DNA of 64,000 bases from a virus, in IMG/VR virus record IMGVR_UViG_3300030618_000012, positions 1 to 64,000 of that record. The stretch is one strand, 5' to 3'. The stretch's first letter is position 1; each line of letters begins with the position of its first letter. The translations under genes were made by a program, and so were the position numbers. The notes under the pieces were generated by a model. The model was given only the letters and a program-made list of their open reading frames with translations. It was not told where the DNA came from and made no database searches. Positions 40,627 through 48,346 of the stretch are shown here, in pieces.

Positions 40627-41036
40627 GCCTCGTCCACGTAAGCGGATACGCGCACGTCAATCCGGTCGACGTCGCCAAGGTCGAGGGGTTTCCTCTGACG
40701 CTGTCGATCGTCGTCACGATGCGCAATGGCGACGCGCTCACGCGGTACGTCGACGAGAAGGACATCGCCGAACTCATGGAGCCTTCTACGGATGACCCGG
40801 CGACCTGGTCTGAAAGGCAGTTTAATTTGTGGCTTACGATCCACCATCCGAGTATGGGAGACTACACATCAGAGGCGGGCCGAAGATACCAAATGTATAC
40901 GAACAAGGGTCGCCGGATGACCGTGTTCGATTGGGAACTTGAAGCGGTGAACGACCATAAGCCTTGCGTCGACCGCGAGAGCGCGTTTGCCCTTAAGCTG
41001 TCTTCGTACGTGGCGCTTTTTAATCGGGCCAGTTAG
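40623..41036 (+). CDS. Unknown 137-residue protein
   Basis: ATGA overlap. Beta front (VHVSGYAHVNPVDVAKVEGF, SIVVTMRNGDALTRYVDEKD) resembling small phage barrel proteins, then a Trp/Tyr-rich middle. Not recognised. Confidence 0.65.
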   Translation: MSLVHVSGYAHVNPVDVAKVEGFPLTLSIVVTMRNGDALTRYVDEKDIAELMEPSTDDPATWSERQFNLWLTIHHPSMGDYTSEAGRRYQMYTNKGRRMTVFDWELEAVNDHKPCVDRESAFALKLSSYVALFNRAS

Positions 41037-41046
41037 AATCATCGAC

Positions 41047-41178
41047 ATGCATATTCTTCGAATCCTTTTCGCGCTTGTGTCGCTCCCGTGCGTGGGAATG
41101 GCTTGGCGCCAACCGCTGATCGATCGACAAAAGTCGACGCGTCGCAATACCCGGCCGGGTCAACTTGATTATGGCTAG
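41047..41178 (+). CDS. Possible 43-residue secreted or membrane peptide
   Basis: MHILRILFALVSLPCVGMAW is a short signal or membrane helix, then a basic tail. There is no clear ribosome site, so this is a weak call. Confidence 0.4.
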   Translation: MHILRILFALVSLPCVGMAWRQPLIDRQKSTRRNTRPGQLDYG

Positions 41179-41244
41179 GTGATCGCGGTTCGATCGTCAC
41201 GCACGACGGTTGACCGCCGACGACAATCTGACGCCGATAGAAGA

Positions 41245-41296
41245 ATCGCCCGCGCTGGACGTAGACCGTTAATCTACTGGCGCGGGCGATTTGCTT
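41245..41296 (+). terminator. Long-stem terminator
   Basis: ATCGCCCGCGC and GCGCGGGCGAT form an 11-base stem followed by TTGCTTTT. First of two terminators in series at the end of the small-gene region. The stretch 41179-41400 holds only regulatory sites. Confidence 0.8.
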
Positions 41297-41319
41297 TTAG
41301 AGGGATCGCTCTAATTTTT
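41297..41319 (+). terminator. TTAGAG/CTCTAA terminator
   Basis: TTAGAG, 6-base loop, CTCTAA and TTTTT. Best T tail among the cassette copies. Not fused to a stop codon here. Confidence 0.75.
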
Positions 41320-41322
41320 CTG

Positions 41323-41351
41323 TTTGCGACGTCGAGAAACGTCGATATGAT
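41323..41351 (+). promoter_or_regulatory. TCGA-spacer promoter
   Basis: TTTGCG, 17 bases, TATGAT, spacer with TCGAGAAACGTCGA. It lies 53 bases before the 41405 gene. Confidence 0.7.
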
Positions 41352-41404
41352 TCGGTCATGGGTTGCAGCACGGAGCCGCGACCGGATAGAAAGGAATAGA
41401 AATC

Positions 41405-41629
41405 ATGTCACAAGCCCAATACCTCGTTGCAGATAAAGCGGTAGAGGCGTATGACGCTTTCGTGTTCACTTCGGTTGGGCGCGAGTTCAATCAGGGCCGT
41501 GCCGACGTTCTGGCTTGGGTTGCTGCGGACGAATGTAAGAAAGCTGCGCGCGACAAGGCGCTGAACCATATGACTCAAATGTATTATCACGAGCAGGCGA
41601 AAAACTTCGTCGCGATCATTGCGGATTAA
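41405..41629 (+). CDS. Unknown 74-residue helical protein
   Basis: AGAAAGGAATAGAAATC before the ATG. All-helical look (YLVADKAVEAYDAFVFTSVG, NQGRADVLAWVAADECKKAA). Last gene of the plus-strand region, a single-gene unit between cassette and bidirectional terminator. Confidence 0.75.
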   Translation: MSQAQYLVADKAVEAYDAFVFTSVGREFNQGRADVLAWVAADECKKAARDKALNHMTQMYYHEQAKNFVAIIAD

Positions 41630-41723
41630 AGATCACGGCGCGTCGCGGGTTTCCAGTACCGATCAGGCGACGCGCAAAGAGCGCTGCGTTCGAGCGTGTG
41701 AATCCGACGGCACAAAGAGAAAG

Positions 41724-41754
41724 GCCCGAAGCGCTTATGACGCGACGGGCTTTT
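41724..41754. terminator. Bidirectional terminator between convergent genes
   Basis: GCCCG and CGGGC, with TTTT to the right and CTTT on the other strand. It separates the plus gene ending at 41629 from the minus gene ending at 41799. Confidence 0.65.
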
Positions 41755-41776
41755 GTGCTTTCAGACTCGCGCAAAG

Positions 41777-41790
41777 TTTATGCGCATAAA
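41777..41790. promoter_or_regulatory. Palindrome TTTATGCGCATAAA (site 3)
   Basis: Perfect dyad in the convergent gap, inverted relative to site 2 but sharing 23 bases with it. No promoter is expected here, which argues for a structural or replication-linked role as well as an operator. Confidence 0.55.
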
Positions 41791-41798
41791 GTCGACGG

Positions 41799-42326
41799 TT
41801 ATCGGGGCTTCGTCGGCCAGGTCGAGTTCACGCTACCATGCATCGTGTCCATCGCGTTACCGGCTTGCGAACCGCCCACCTTGAACGCTTGACGCTGTTC
41901 GGTGAGTGCCGCGCCCGAGTTCGCCTTGGCCTTGATTTCTGCCTTCGCCTCGTCCATTACCGACGGGCTTTTGGTCGTGCGCAACTCGCCTTCAGGTTCG
42001 GTCTTCACGCCTTCGCCCACGATTGCGTGGTCGACGACCGGAACCTTCAATTCGACATGCTGTTCGCCAAACGATTCGCCCGTGTGCTCGACTTCGACGT
42101 TGATCACGCCTTGCGCCGGTTCGGTTGACGTGATGGTTGCGCCGATCACTTGCGGCTCGACAGCGGTCACAGGTTCTGTAGCGCCGATAGGCTTCACTTC
42201 AAGCGGATCGTTACCCGGCGTTGCGATCGACGCAACTGCAGCTTGAGCTTCGTTTGCAGCGGTCAATGCTGCCTGGACTGCTTGCGACTCGGTTACATCG
42301 GCTTCGGTTGATTGGACGTCGGACAT
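41799..42326 (-). CDS. Unknown 175-residue Ala/Glu-rich protein
   Basis: AAGGAAAATGAT precedes the ATG. Low-complexity front (VTESQAVQAALTAANEAQAA), a Val/Glu beta stretch (GVINVEVEHTGESFGEQHVE) and a Lys/Ala helix. Its style recalls the 82-residue product at 7061 (both contain GVINxxV and Val/Pro tracts). Possibly a minor virion or assembly protein. No family recognised. Confidence 0.6.
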   Translation of the reverse strand: MSDVQSTEADVTESQAVQAALTAANEAQAAVASIATPGNDPLEVKPIGATEPVTAVEPQVIGATITSTEPAQGVINVEVEHTGESFGEQHVELKVPVVDHAIVGEGVKTEPEGELRTTKSPSVMDEAKAEIKAKANSGAALTEQRQAFKVGGSQAGNAMDTMHGSVNSTWPTKPR

Positions 42327-42436
42327 ATCATTTTCCTTACAATTGATTAGAGCCCTTTAGACGGGCCGTTGGGAATTTTGGCTACCCTATCCTTAGTAGA
42401 ACATCACGAACGGAAAGGATGCCGTGCTAACGCGAT

Positions 42437-43336
42437 TTAGCTGGCATTTTCAGAAGGTGTTTCGCCTCTCATTTTCGCCTCGAACGCGATCGCTTCTGGC
42501 GAACCAGGCGAAGGGTGTTTGAAAGCTTGCGGATTGCCCTCGCTCGAACCCGGATCGCGGTCCAGTTCGTCGCGATAGAAATCGTCGAGCGACTTCGTTG
42601 CCTTCGTCGTTCCCGCCTCGTCGACGACCGTAATTCCGTAGATCACCTGAAGCGAATCGATAGCCTTGGCGCGAACGGTCTCGCGCACAAACGGATTGTT
42701 GAGCAGCGACAACCAATGCCAAATGGCGTGCTTGACCGAAAACATGCGCGAAAGCGGCGTGGCGCCGAAGCGCTTGGCGAACACCTGGCGATAGACGATG
42801 TTGTGCTCAAGCGCTTCGATGCGCGCGAACAGGTGCATGTCGCCGTAGTCGGTGCCAAAGACGCGGATGAATGCCCGCTCTGGATTCCAACCCATCACGC
42901 GGTAGTCGGCGTAGTCGCTGATCAGTCCGATATTGTCGTTGGCAAACCCCTGATCGCGAAAGGCTCTGGCGGGCTGCACCTCACTCGTGACGATATCGCG
43001 CTCGCGGTTCTCGTCCATCCATTCGTCGAGGTTTTTGGCGACATCGCCGCGAGTCGAATCGTTAAGCGCCTTGACCGCAGCTTCGAATTCTCCCGGCGAG
43101 CGCGTGTCGTGGACTTCCCAGTTATCCGGCTTCTTGTCGGGCATGCGGGATTCACGCTTTGTCCGGGCTGCAGACTTAGCCGCGACCTTCAAACGCTCTT
43201 CGTGCGTATCCAGTGCGGGATTGACCGGCTTTATGCGGTTCGGTGCCTTGGGCTTGGCTGGCGTGATGCGTTTAGCCGCTGCGCTCGTACTGGCGTTCTT
43301 TCCGGGCTGCTTGGGCGTCTTTGGGCGTTCGGTCAT
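42437..43336 (-). CDS. Probable terminase small subunit
   Basis: 299 residues. The front is basic and Ala/Pro/Lys rich (DNA-contact tail). The centre has LISDYADYRVMGWNPERAFI RVFG then HLFARIEALEHNIVYRQVFA and RFGATP, the layout of TerS proteins: an HTH that reads the phage DNA, then oligomerisation helices. It has a strong sigma70 promoter. It is 20 kb away from the large subunit, which is unusual though seen in some phages. No profile was run, so the call is moderate. Confidence 0.5.
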   Translation of the reverse strand: MTERPKTPKQPGKNASTSAAAKRITPAKPKAPNRIKPVNPALDTHEERLKVAAKSAARTKRESRMPDKKPDNWEVHDTRSPGEFEAAVKALNDSTRGDVAKNLDEWMDENRERDIVTSEVQPARAFRDQGFANDNIGLISDYADYRVMGWNPERAFIRVFGTDYGDMHLFARIEALEHNIVYRQVFAKRFGATPLSRMFSVKHAIWHWLSLLNNPFVRETVRAKAIDSLQVIYGITVVDEAGTTKATKSLDDFYRDELDRDPGSSEGNPQAFKHPSPGSPEAIAFEAKMRGETPSENAS

Positions 43337-43370
43337 GGCCGCGAGGATCGTCGAGATTCGATAGGATTCG

Positions 43371-43397
43371 ATTATACCGACATTGGGCGCTTGTCAA
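43371..43397 (-). promoter_or_regulatory. Consensus sigma70 promoter
   Basis: TTGACA, 15 bases, TATAAT on the minus strand, 34 bases before the ATG of the small terminase candidate. Both hexamers are perfect, the spacer is short. It differs in kind from the cassette promoters. Confidence 0.7.
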
Positions 43398-43633
43398 GCT
43401 AAAAAGTTCGATACGGCTATGCAGCGGTAGAAAACTGACGATTGCATTACTGCAAAACAATATAGCCTTTCAGTTTGCCGCAAGTGTTTGATTTGATAGC
43501 AAATTACGTTCCTTACACAGTTGACATAATGAATTCTATCGATCTTTCAGTGTGCAGGCGTATTGAAAGAATATGACAAGTGTCGCTTGTCACTTTACGG
43601 TCTAGTTGGGATATCCAGCACTCTTGACTCTCT

Positions 43634-43799
43634 CAACTATCCGTTCAACTTTCGAAAGTCCAAGCCAGCAAACGGATTGCGGTTGATAGTTGTATATATA
43701 TATAATTGTATGATCTATATATATATATATATACATTACACACCCATATGCTTTGGGCGGTATTTTTAACTTCCACTCCAACTAACTTGCCAACTATCA
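43634..43799. repeat. AT-rich element, copy B
   Basis: Partner of 16457-16612. Here TGATAGTTG (43684-43692) and CAACTATCA (43791-43799) are perfect inverted repeats around an AT-rich core that includes a 20-base TA run near 43717-43733, and ACTTTCGAAAGT is a perfect palindrome at the left. It lies in a gene-free gap (43398-43885) next to the GIY-YIG fragment. A GACAAG-TGTCG-CTTGTC hairpin is at 43575-43591. Confidence 0.8.
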
Positions 43800-43885
43800 A
43801 AGTCACAACTATTCGCGGCAATGTCCAGTATATTCAACAACCTGCGCGGACATCCTCAAGTATTTCCTTAGCTATTCACTCGACG

Positions 43886-44047
43886 TCACGCCTTTGCCAT
43901 GGCTTCGCGGCTCTCAGGTGTGACCTTCCGACGCCGGGCAGCAGACAGGGCGTTCCTATACCCATAGAAGCGACAGTGGAAGGTTCGCGCAGTGCTTCCA
44001 ATGGAAAAGCCGCCCGAAGGCGACCTGACCACATACACGCCGCACAT
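43886..44047 (-). CDS. GIY-YIG endonuclease fragment, 53 residues
   Basis: ATG 3 bases after the helicase stop. MCGVYVVRSPSGGFSIGST gives GVY and SIG, matching the GIY and YIG motifs, then ARTFHCRFYGYRNALSAARR with the conserved Arg region. The catalytic Glu helix and any DNA-binding part are missing, so it is either a truncated homing endonuclease or a minimal regulatory remnant. The AT-rich element lies 86 bases beyond its stop. Confidence 0.6.
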   Translation of the reverse strand: MCGVYVVRSPSGGFSIGSTARTFHCRFYGYRNALSAARRRKVTPESREAMAKA

Positions 44048-44050
44048 AGA

Positions 44051-45685
44051 CTAGAATCCCGTAACCTTGGCTTTCCGGGGCGTACCGGTCGCGGAGTCGA
44101 CATGACCGTCCCCCTCGAAATCTTTCATATTCCCTACTTCTTCATCGAACGACTTGACGTCCGTAAACTGGCTAAACAGATACCCGGCATAGCCGCCCGT
44201 GAACAGGTGCTCTTTCGCGCCAAGCGCGAGCATCTTTGGCCGAAGGTGTTTCCAGAACGGTTTGACGTGTTTAAGCGTATCCTGAAAAAACATCTTGAAC
44301 TCGCTGGTCTTGACCCCAATACAGCGGTGACCGCCTACCTTACGAATCCATACGAACTTGCCGGGAAACTGCTTCAGCATTTCAACCAGGTAGATGTCAA
44401 ACACATCGTCGTTGATCGTGCCTCTATCCTGAGACATTTCCGTGATGCTGAAGTCAAATACCCTCTTCGACACCCGTCGAACCATGTCGCGGTACTCGTC
44501 GATGCCGTTCGACTCGATCCATGCGCGGGCTTCTGCCATGATCTGCCAGAGGTTTTCGCGCACAAGGGAAAAGTCGGCCTTGAAATCCTGCTTCCATTGC
44601 TGCTTACCGGCGACGTCGGGCAACTGGCCACAGAACATCGGGTAAAAGCGACGATTGCCGGTGTCGTCCCGTAACAGACCCTCGTACTTGTTCGCATCCA
44701 TGATCGTAATCCACTGGCGCGGTTGATGAATGACGCCCTCGAACTTGTACGAGAACTTGTCATGCGTACGTGTGATGGTGTCTTTCATGCGATTCAGGTC
44801 GGATTTTGAGAAGCCGCTCATTTCGCCGACCGAGGCTATCACCGACTGACCCGTGATTTCACGAAGGAAATCGACCTTGTTGCCGTCGAGATTAAGCTGA
44901 ACGCTATCCGACTCAGGATCGCCCGTCACGATGCGCGTCAACAGCTTTCCGAAGTAGGATTTACCGCACCCTTGCGAACCGATCAGCGTCAGGACGATCG
45001 GCGCTTCTTCGCCGGGAAACATGCAGCGACAATAAAGAGACAGCCAGAAGTAGAAGCCGAACTCCTTGTTGAGCGGCGTTGTCTGGCTGTCGAACATATC
45101 GATCAGGGCCGTCTGCATGCGATCAACCCCATCCCATTCCGGGATCAGCTTCTCAAGCCTGACCTTCAGGTCATTCTGGCGATTCCGCAGCGCGTACTGG
45201 CGCACGGCCTTGATGACCTTGTCGAGTTCCAGCTTACGCAACCCTACAGCATTGTAAGCGTCCAGATAGTCGGTACCATCATAAAAATCATCCATGATGA
45301 CACCCTTGTGATCGACGATCCGGCCGCGAAACTCGTCGAAGTGCGGGCGCTGGCCGGTACCCTTGAACAGGTAGTCGAGCACGATGCGCTTGTTCGTATC
45401 GGTCGGTTCCGGCATGGCGATAAACATGTCGCCCATGCGAACCTTTTTGATGTCCGCGAACTGGATAACATCGGCGATTTCCTTGCCGCGCTCCACCAGT
45501 GATTCAATCTTGACGGCTTCCTCGACCCGTTGCTCTTTTTCCCGGTATGCAACGACGCGCGCGGCCTTCTGTTCGGTCGCCACCTCTTCGGCCTGCTCTG
45601 CATAGCCCTGCGCTTCCAGTTCGAACATGTCGATCGTCTGGTTGTCCTCTTCGACTTCGCTAGGTTTGGTAATTTTTCGTGCCAT
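44051..45685 (-). CDS. VirE/VapE-type replicative helicase
   Basis: 544 residues. LIPEWDGVDRMQTALIDMFD, then APIVLTLIGSQGCGKSYFGK (Walker A GSQGCGKS near 238), SVIASVGEMSGFSKSDLNRM (Walker B region), TRTHDKFSYKFEGVIHQPRQ and DDTGNRRFYPMFC match the virulence-associated E family, SF3-like ATPases used as replicative helicases with a primase next door. The N-terminal 100 residues are charged and coiled. It follows the homing-endonuclease candidate by 5 bases, and the primase gene is upstream in the same operon. Confidence 0.85.
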   Translation of the reverse strand: MARKITKPSEVEEDNQTIDMFELEAQGYAEQAEEVATEQKAARVVAYREKEQRVEEAVKIESLVERGKEIADVIQFADIKKVRMGDMFIAMPEPTDTNKRIVLDYLFKGTGQRPHFDEFRGRIVDHKGVIMDDFYDGTDYLDAYNAVGLRKLELDKVIKAVRQYALRNRQNDLKVRLEKLIPEWDGVDRMQTALIDMFDSQTTPLNKEFGFYFWLSLYCRCMFPGEEAPIVLTLIGSQGCGKSYFGKLLTRIVTGDPESDSVQLNLDGNKVDFLREITGQSVIASVGEMSGFSKSDLNRMKDTITRTHDKFSYKFEGVIHQPRQWITIMDANKYEGLLRDDTGNRRFYPMFCGQLPDVAGKQQWKQDFKADFSLVRENLWQIMAEARAWIESNGIDEYRDMVRRVSKRVFDFSITEMSQDRGTINDDVFDIYLVEMLKQFPGKFVWIRKVGGHRCIGVKTSEFKMFFQDTLKHVKPFWKHLRPKMLALGAKEHLFTGGYAGYLFSQFTDVKSFDEEVGNMKDFEGDGHVDSATGTPRKAKVTGF

Positions 45686-45690
45686 ATCGA

Positions 45691-46671
45691 CTACGCTCCG
45701 ATTCTTTCAGACAGTAATCCTGTCATTTTCAATGTTTGTCGACCGTTCTCGAATGTCTTAGAGATTTCACGAAGCAAATCTCGACCGTGAATTTCTTCGA
45801 TTCCTATATCACTTCCCGTTAAGTACTTACCCTCGTTCATTACAACGGTGACGCCGGAAGTACTTATTACCGATTTACTATTCGGAGATTCGAGCCACCC
45901 CAAAAACACGTTACGGGTGAAAACTTCAGTCATTCCGCTGTCGATAAGATGCGGCCCATCGAAGTCGATTTCGTAACGGTCGGATTTATATAAACGCTTG
46001 ATTCTCCGCTCCACGTCGGCGCATAGTCGACCATCTTCGAAATGAACAAGCGATCGAAGCGGCATAGATAATCCTTCGATCGCACCGAATTGAGAGGCTC
46101 TATTTGCCGGTTCGAAGTTAGTAATTCCAATCTTGAAATTTCCAGGACGAATAATCCCACCTTCACTCAGGAATTCACGAGAGTACAGGAACCCTGGAAT
46201 GTCTGGATTGAACCCTCCCGTACCGCGCTCCATATGGACGCATATCTCGTCAAGCCACCTATTTCTCCACGCAGCGTCGTACGCACTCATTGACCCCTTC
46301 TTAAATTCGTTCCGAGTCCTACACCCCTTAGCTTCCAACCTGCACGTTTCTAATGTCCATGTCGTACGGACCTTTTCCATATGAGCGCATATCTCGTCAA
46401 GCCAACCATTATTCCGCGCGGCTTGGTATATACCACTTGACCCCTTCTGAAATTCGTACCGCGTCCGATACCCCTTAGCTTCTGACTTGCACCTTTCGAA
46501 GGTCCACGCCGTACGGACCTTTTCCATATGAGCGCAGATTTCATCAATCCACCTATTTCGAAAAGCGGCTTGGTATGTACCACCTGACCCCTTCTGAAAT
46601 TCGTACCGCGTCCGATACTTCGCCGCTTCTGACTTGCACCTTTCGAAGGTCCATTTTGCCGGGAGACCCAT
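45691..46671 (-). CDS. GIY-YIG homing endonuclease candidate with three repeats
   Basis: 326 residues from ATG 46671. Residues about 7-155 are three tandem 48-residue units: WTFERCKSEAKGYRTRYEFQ, KGSSGIYQAA and LDEICAHMEKVRT, known as DNA-binding repeats in phage homing nucleases. The C-terminal part has GFLYSREF, FKIGITNFEPANRASQFG and VERRIKRLYKSDRYEIDF, a degenerate GIY-YIG plan (GIY, YIG, Arg, Glu). The coding is more AT-rich than its neighbours and it sits exactly between two replication genes, all signs of a mobile intergenic endonuclease. Confidence 0.75.
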   Translation of the reverse strand: MGLPAKWTFERCKSEAAKYRTRYEFQKGSGGTYQAAFRNRWIDEICAHMEKVRTAWTFERCKSEAKGYRTRYEFQKGSSGIYQAARNNGWLDEICAHMEKVRTTWTLETCRLEAKGCRTRNEFKKGSMSAYDAAWRNRWLDEICVHMERGTGGFNPDIPGFLYSREFLSEGGIIRPGNFKIGITNFEPANRASQFGAIEGLSMPLRSLVHFEDGRLCADVERRIKRLYKSDRYEIDFDGPHLIDSGMTEVFTRNVFLGWLESPNSKSVISTSGVTVVMNEGKYLTGSDIGIEEIHGRDLLREISKTFENGRQTLKMTGLLSERIGA

Positions 46672-46675
46672 CCCC

Positions 46676-46999
46676 TCAAATCCTCGCGTCAAACGAATAA
46701 CTCACATACTGCGGCGCTTCGAGCCCGGCCGCGAACTTTGCGACTTCCTCTTTGGTCGGCTGCACGATCTTGAACGACACTTCGCGCGCCGGTTTCATCG
46801 GCCACACCGACAGACACCACGCTTGCGGATTGTTTGCGGAGGCATCATGTGAGCGCTCGACGCAGTTCGCCCAACGACCCATTGCATATTCGAACGCGAC
46901 GTCGATCGAAGACGCCTTGACGCAGTCAATCACCTTTCCCGTTTCGCCGTCATTCCGTGACTTCCGCACGACATACCATTCGATCGACCTGGCGTCCAT
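46676..46999 (-). CDS. Unknown 107-residue protein
   Basis: AAAGAAAGGATT before this ATG (MDARSIEWYVVRKSRNDGET), so the start is here and not 7 codons earlier. Contains SSIDVAFEYAMGRWANCVER and SVWPMKPAREVSFKIVQPTK. It follows the primase by 17 bases. No family recognised. Confidence 0.65.
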   Translation of the reverse strand: MDARSIEWYVVRKSRNDGETGKVIDCVKASSIDVAFEYAMGRWANCVERSHDASANNPQAWCLSVWPMKPAREVSFKIVQPTKEEVAKFAAGLEAPQYVSYSFDARI

Positions 47000-47016
47000 A
47001 ATCCTTTCTTTATCAA

Positions 47017-48153
47017 TCATTTGACAATCTCCGAATATTCAGATAATGCAAAGTCCTGTTGCTGGCGGTTGCGGATTTCCAGCAGGTCGGTGATGTAACG
47101 TATCACGATGTAATCGACAAATGTCGACCAGGTGCGTTTGTTGGTCTTGCGACAGGTGTCATGCGCGCAACCGAACACGTAGTCGTATTCGGCGCCGGGA
47201 ATGCGATCGCGGAAGTAGGCGCCTCCGGTATCGCCGTTAGAGTGCTCGTCTCCCCACGGGCATTGAATGCGGTACTTGCCGCTCATGTTCTGGACGACGG
47301 CTCCGTTCGAGCCCTCACCCATTTGCATGTCGTCAAGGATTTTGACGGCCAGCTTCAGCCAATAGTGATTGAACCAGTCGTCGATATCGGCGTTGGCGAG
47401 TTCAGATTCGCTTCGGACCTTTGCGACGGGCTTGACCACTGAAAATCCAAAGCGTGCTGCGATATGAGCAATTCCATACCGTCTCGCATAGTCTGCACAA
47501 ACCAGTCGAGCTCGATACGGATTTTCTCCCGCTGCTCCGGTGTCATTTGATAAGGGATACTTAAGGGTTCCATCAGGCTTACGTTTGTTATTGATCCCCA
47601 CGGGCATCCGGCCATAGCGCGAGACGTCTCGAATCGTGGTGTCTCCGCCCTTTTTGACAAGTACTCCCGCGACGAATCCGGTAAGGAACGCTTTAAACTG
47701 AACCATGTCGGCGCAAGGCTCATCCAGGAAGTACCAGCATTGATAGTTGTTGGGGGAAGTCTCAACGATGGCAGTAGGCTCAAGTACTCGTCGAATATCG
47801 TCAAGTCCGAGTCCGCCTTTGGACCCAGTGCCTGTGCCGACATCGTCAACCATGAGTGCAAGCCCATGGCCGAAAGACTGTTCGCCGCGCCAGTAGCGCA
47901 TTTGTCCGGTGCGCGGGTTGGGTGTTTTGATGGACGATGAAATGCACGCATAGCAGTTGTCGTTCCCATTGATGTACTTGCCGTCTGACCACGCGACCGG
48001 CCACCATCCGGCATTCAGTTTCTTGCCGTCCGCGTCGACCTGTACCGTTGCTTCCCTGGCATAACCAACCATCACCCGCTCTTCTTCGGGTATGCCCCTA
48101 CCGAGTTCTCGAAGAAACTCTTCGGCCATGGCTACCTGTTCACGCAAGTTCAA
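47017..48153 (-). CDS. Primase of the RepB-like / AEP type
   Basis: 378 residues from TTG 48153, chosen because the phage ribosome consensus (AGAAAGGGACCAGAAA) lies just before it; a longer frame runs across the promoter region. GHGLALMVDDVGTGTGSKGG, then LEPTAIVETSPNNYQCWYFL matches AEP/RepB-like primases (the VDD motif and a TSxxxxQ strand). The C-terminal part has a Cys/His segment (IQCPWGDEHSNGDTGGAYFR, FGCAHDTCRKTNKRTW), a zinc-finger-like unit for template binding. With the VirE helicase it likely primes phage DNA synthesis. Confidence 0.78.
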   Translation of the reverse strand: MNLREQVAMAEEFLRELGRGIPEEERVMVGYAREATVQVDADGKKLNAGWWPVAWSDGKYINGNDNCYACISSSIKTPNPRTGQMRYWRGEQSFGHGLALMVDDVGTGTGSKGGLGLDDIRRVLEPTAIVETSPNNYQCWYFLDEPCADMVQFKAFLTGFVAGVLVKKGGDTTIRDVSRYGRMPVGINNKRKPDGTLKYPLSNDTGAAGENPYRARLVCADYARRYGIAHIAARFGFSVVKPVAKVRSESELANADIDDWFNHYWLKLAVKILDDMQMGEGSNGAVVQNMSGKYRIQCPWGDEHSNGDTGGAYFRDRIPGAEYDYVFGCAHDTCRKTNKRTWSTFVDYIVIRYITDLLEIRNRQQQDFALSEYSEIVK

Positions 48154-48191
48154 TTTCTGGTCCCTTTCTAGTCTTTCGTCGACAAGTGGCG

Positions 48192-48220
48192 ATCTTACGC
48201 TACCGCTTTTCGGTAAGCAA
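48192..48220 (-). promoter_or_regulatory. Promoter of the primase operon
   Basis: TTGCTT, 17 bases, TAAGAT on the minus strand, 39 bases before the TTG start. A GTCGACAAGT segment follows the -10 instead of lying in the spacer. Confidence 0.6.
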
Positions 48221-48255
48221 TACATAGTTGTGAAAAATTCCCCAACTTTTACCGG

Positions 48256-48284
48256 TTGAAATCTCGACGGTTCTCGACTACTAT
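48256..48284 (+). promoter_or_regulatory. TCGA-spacer promoter of the SF1 helicase
   Basis: TTGAAA, 17 bases, TACTAT; spacer with TCGACGGTTCTCGA. Divergent from the primase promoter. No terminator hairpin is needed or seen before it. Confidence 0.7.
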
Positions 48285-48346
48285 CCATATGCCCGGTGTG
48301 CGCCGGGTCCGCTTGTTGCGGTGAACACCAAAAGAAAGGCTTAGAA

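Noticed and set aside
41179-41436. An 85-codon Arg-rich frame after the 41047 gene.
   Set aside because: It covers two terminators and the cassette promoter and has low-quality composition.
41690-41712. GTTCGAGCGTGTGAATCC looked like a tRNA T-arm.
   Set aside because: No matching acceptor, D or anticodon arms around it.
43706-44674. A 322-codon plus-strand frame.
   Set aside because: It is antisense to the VirE helicase and begins inside the TA-rich element; no ribosome site and shadow composition.
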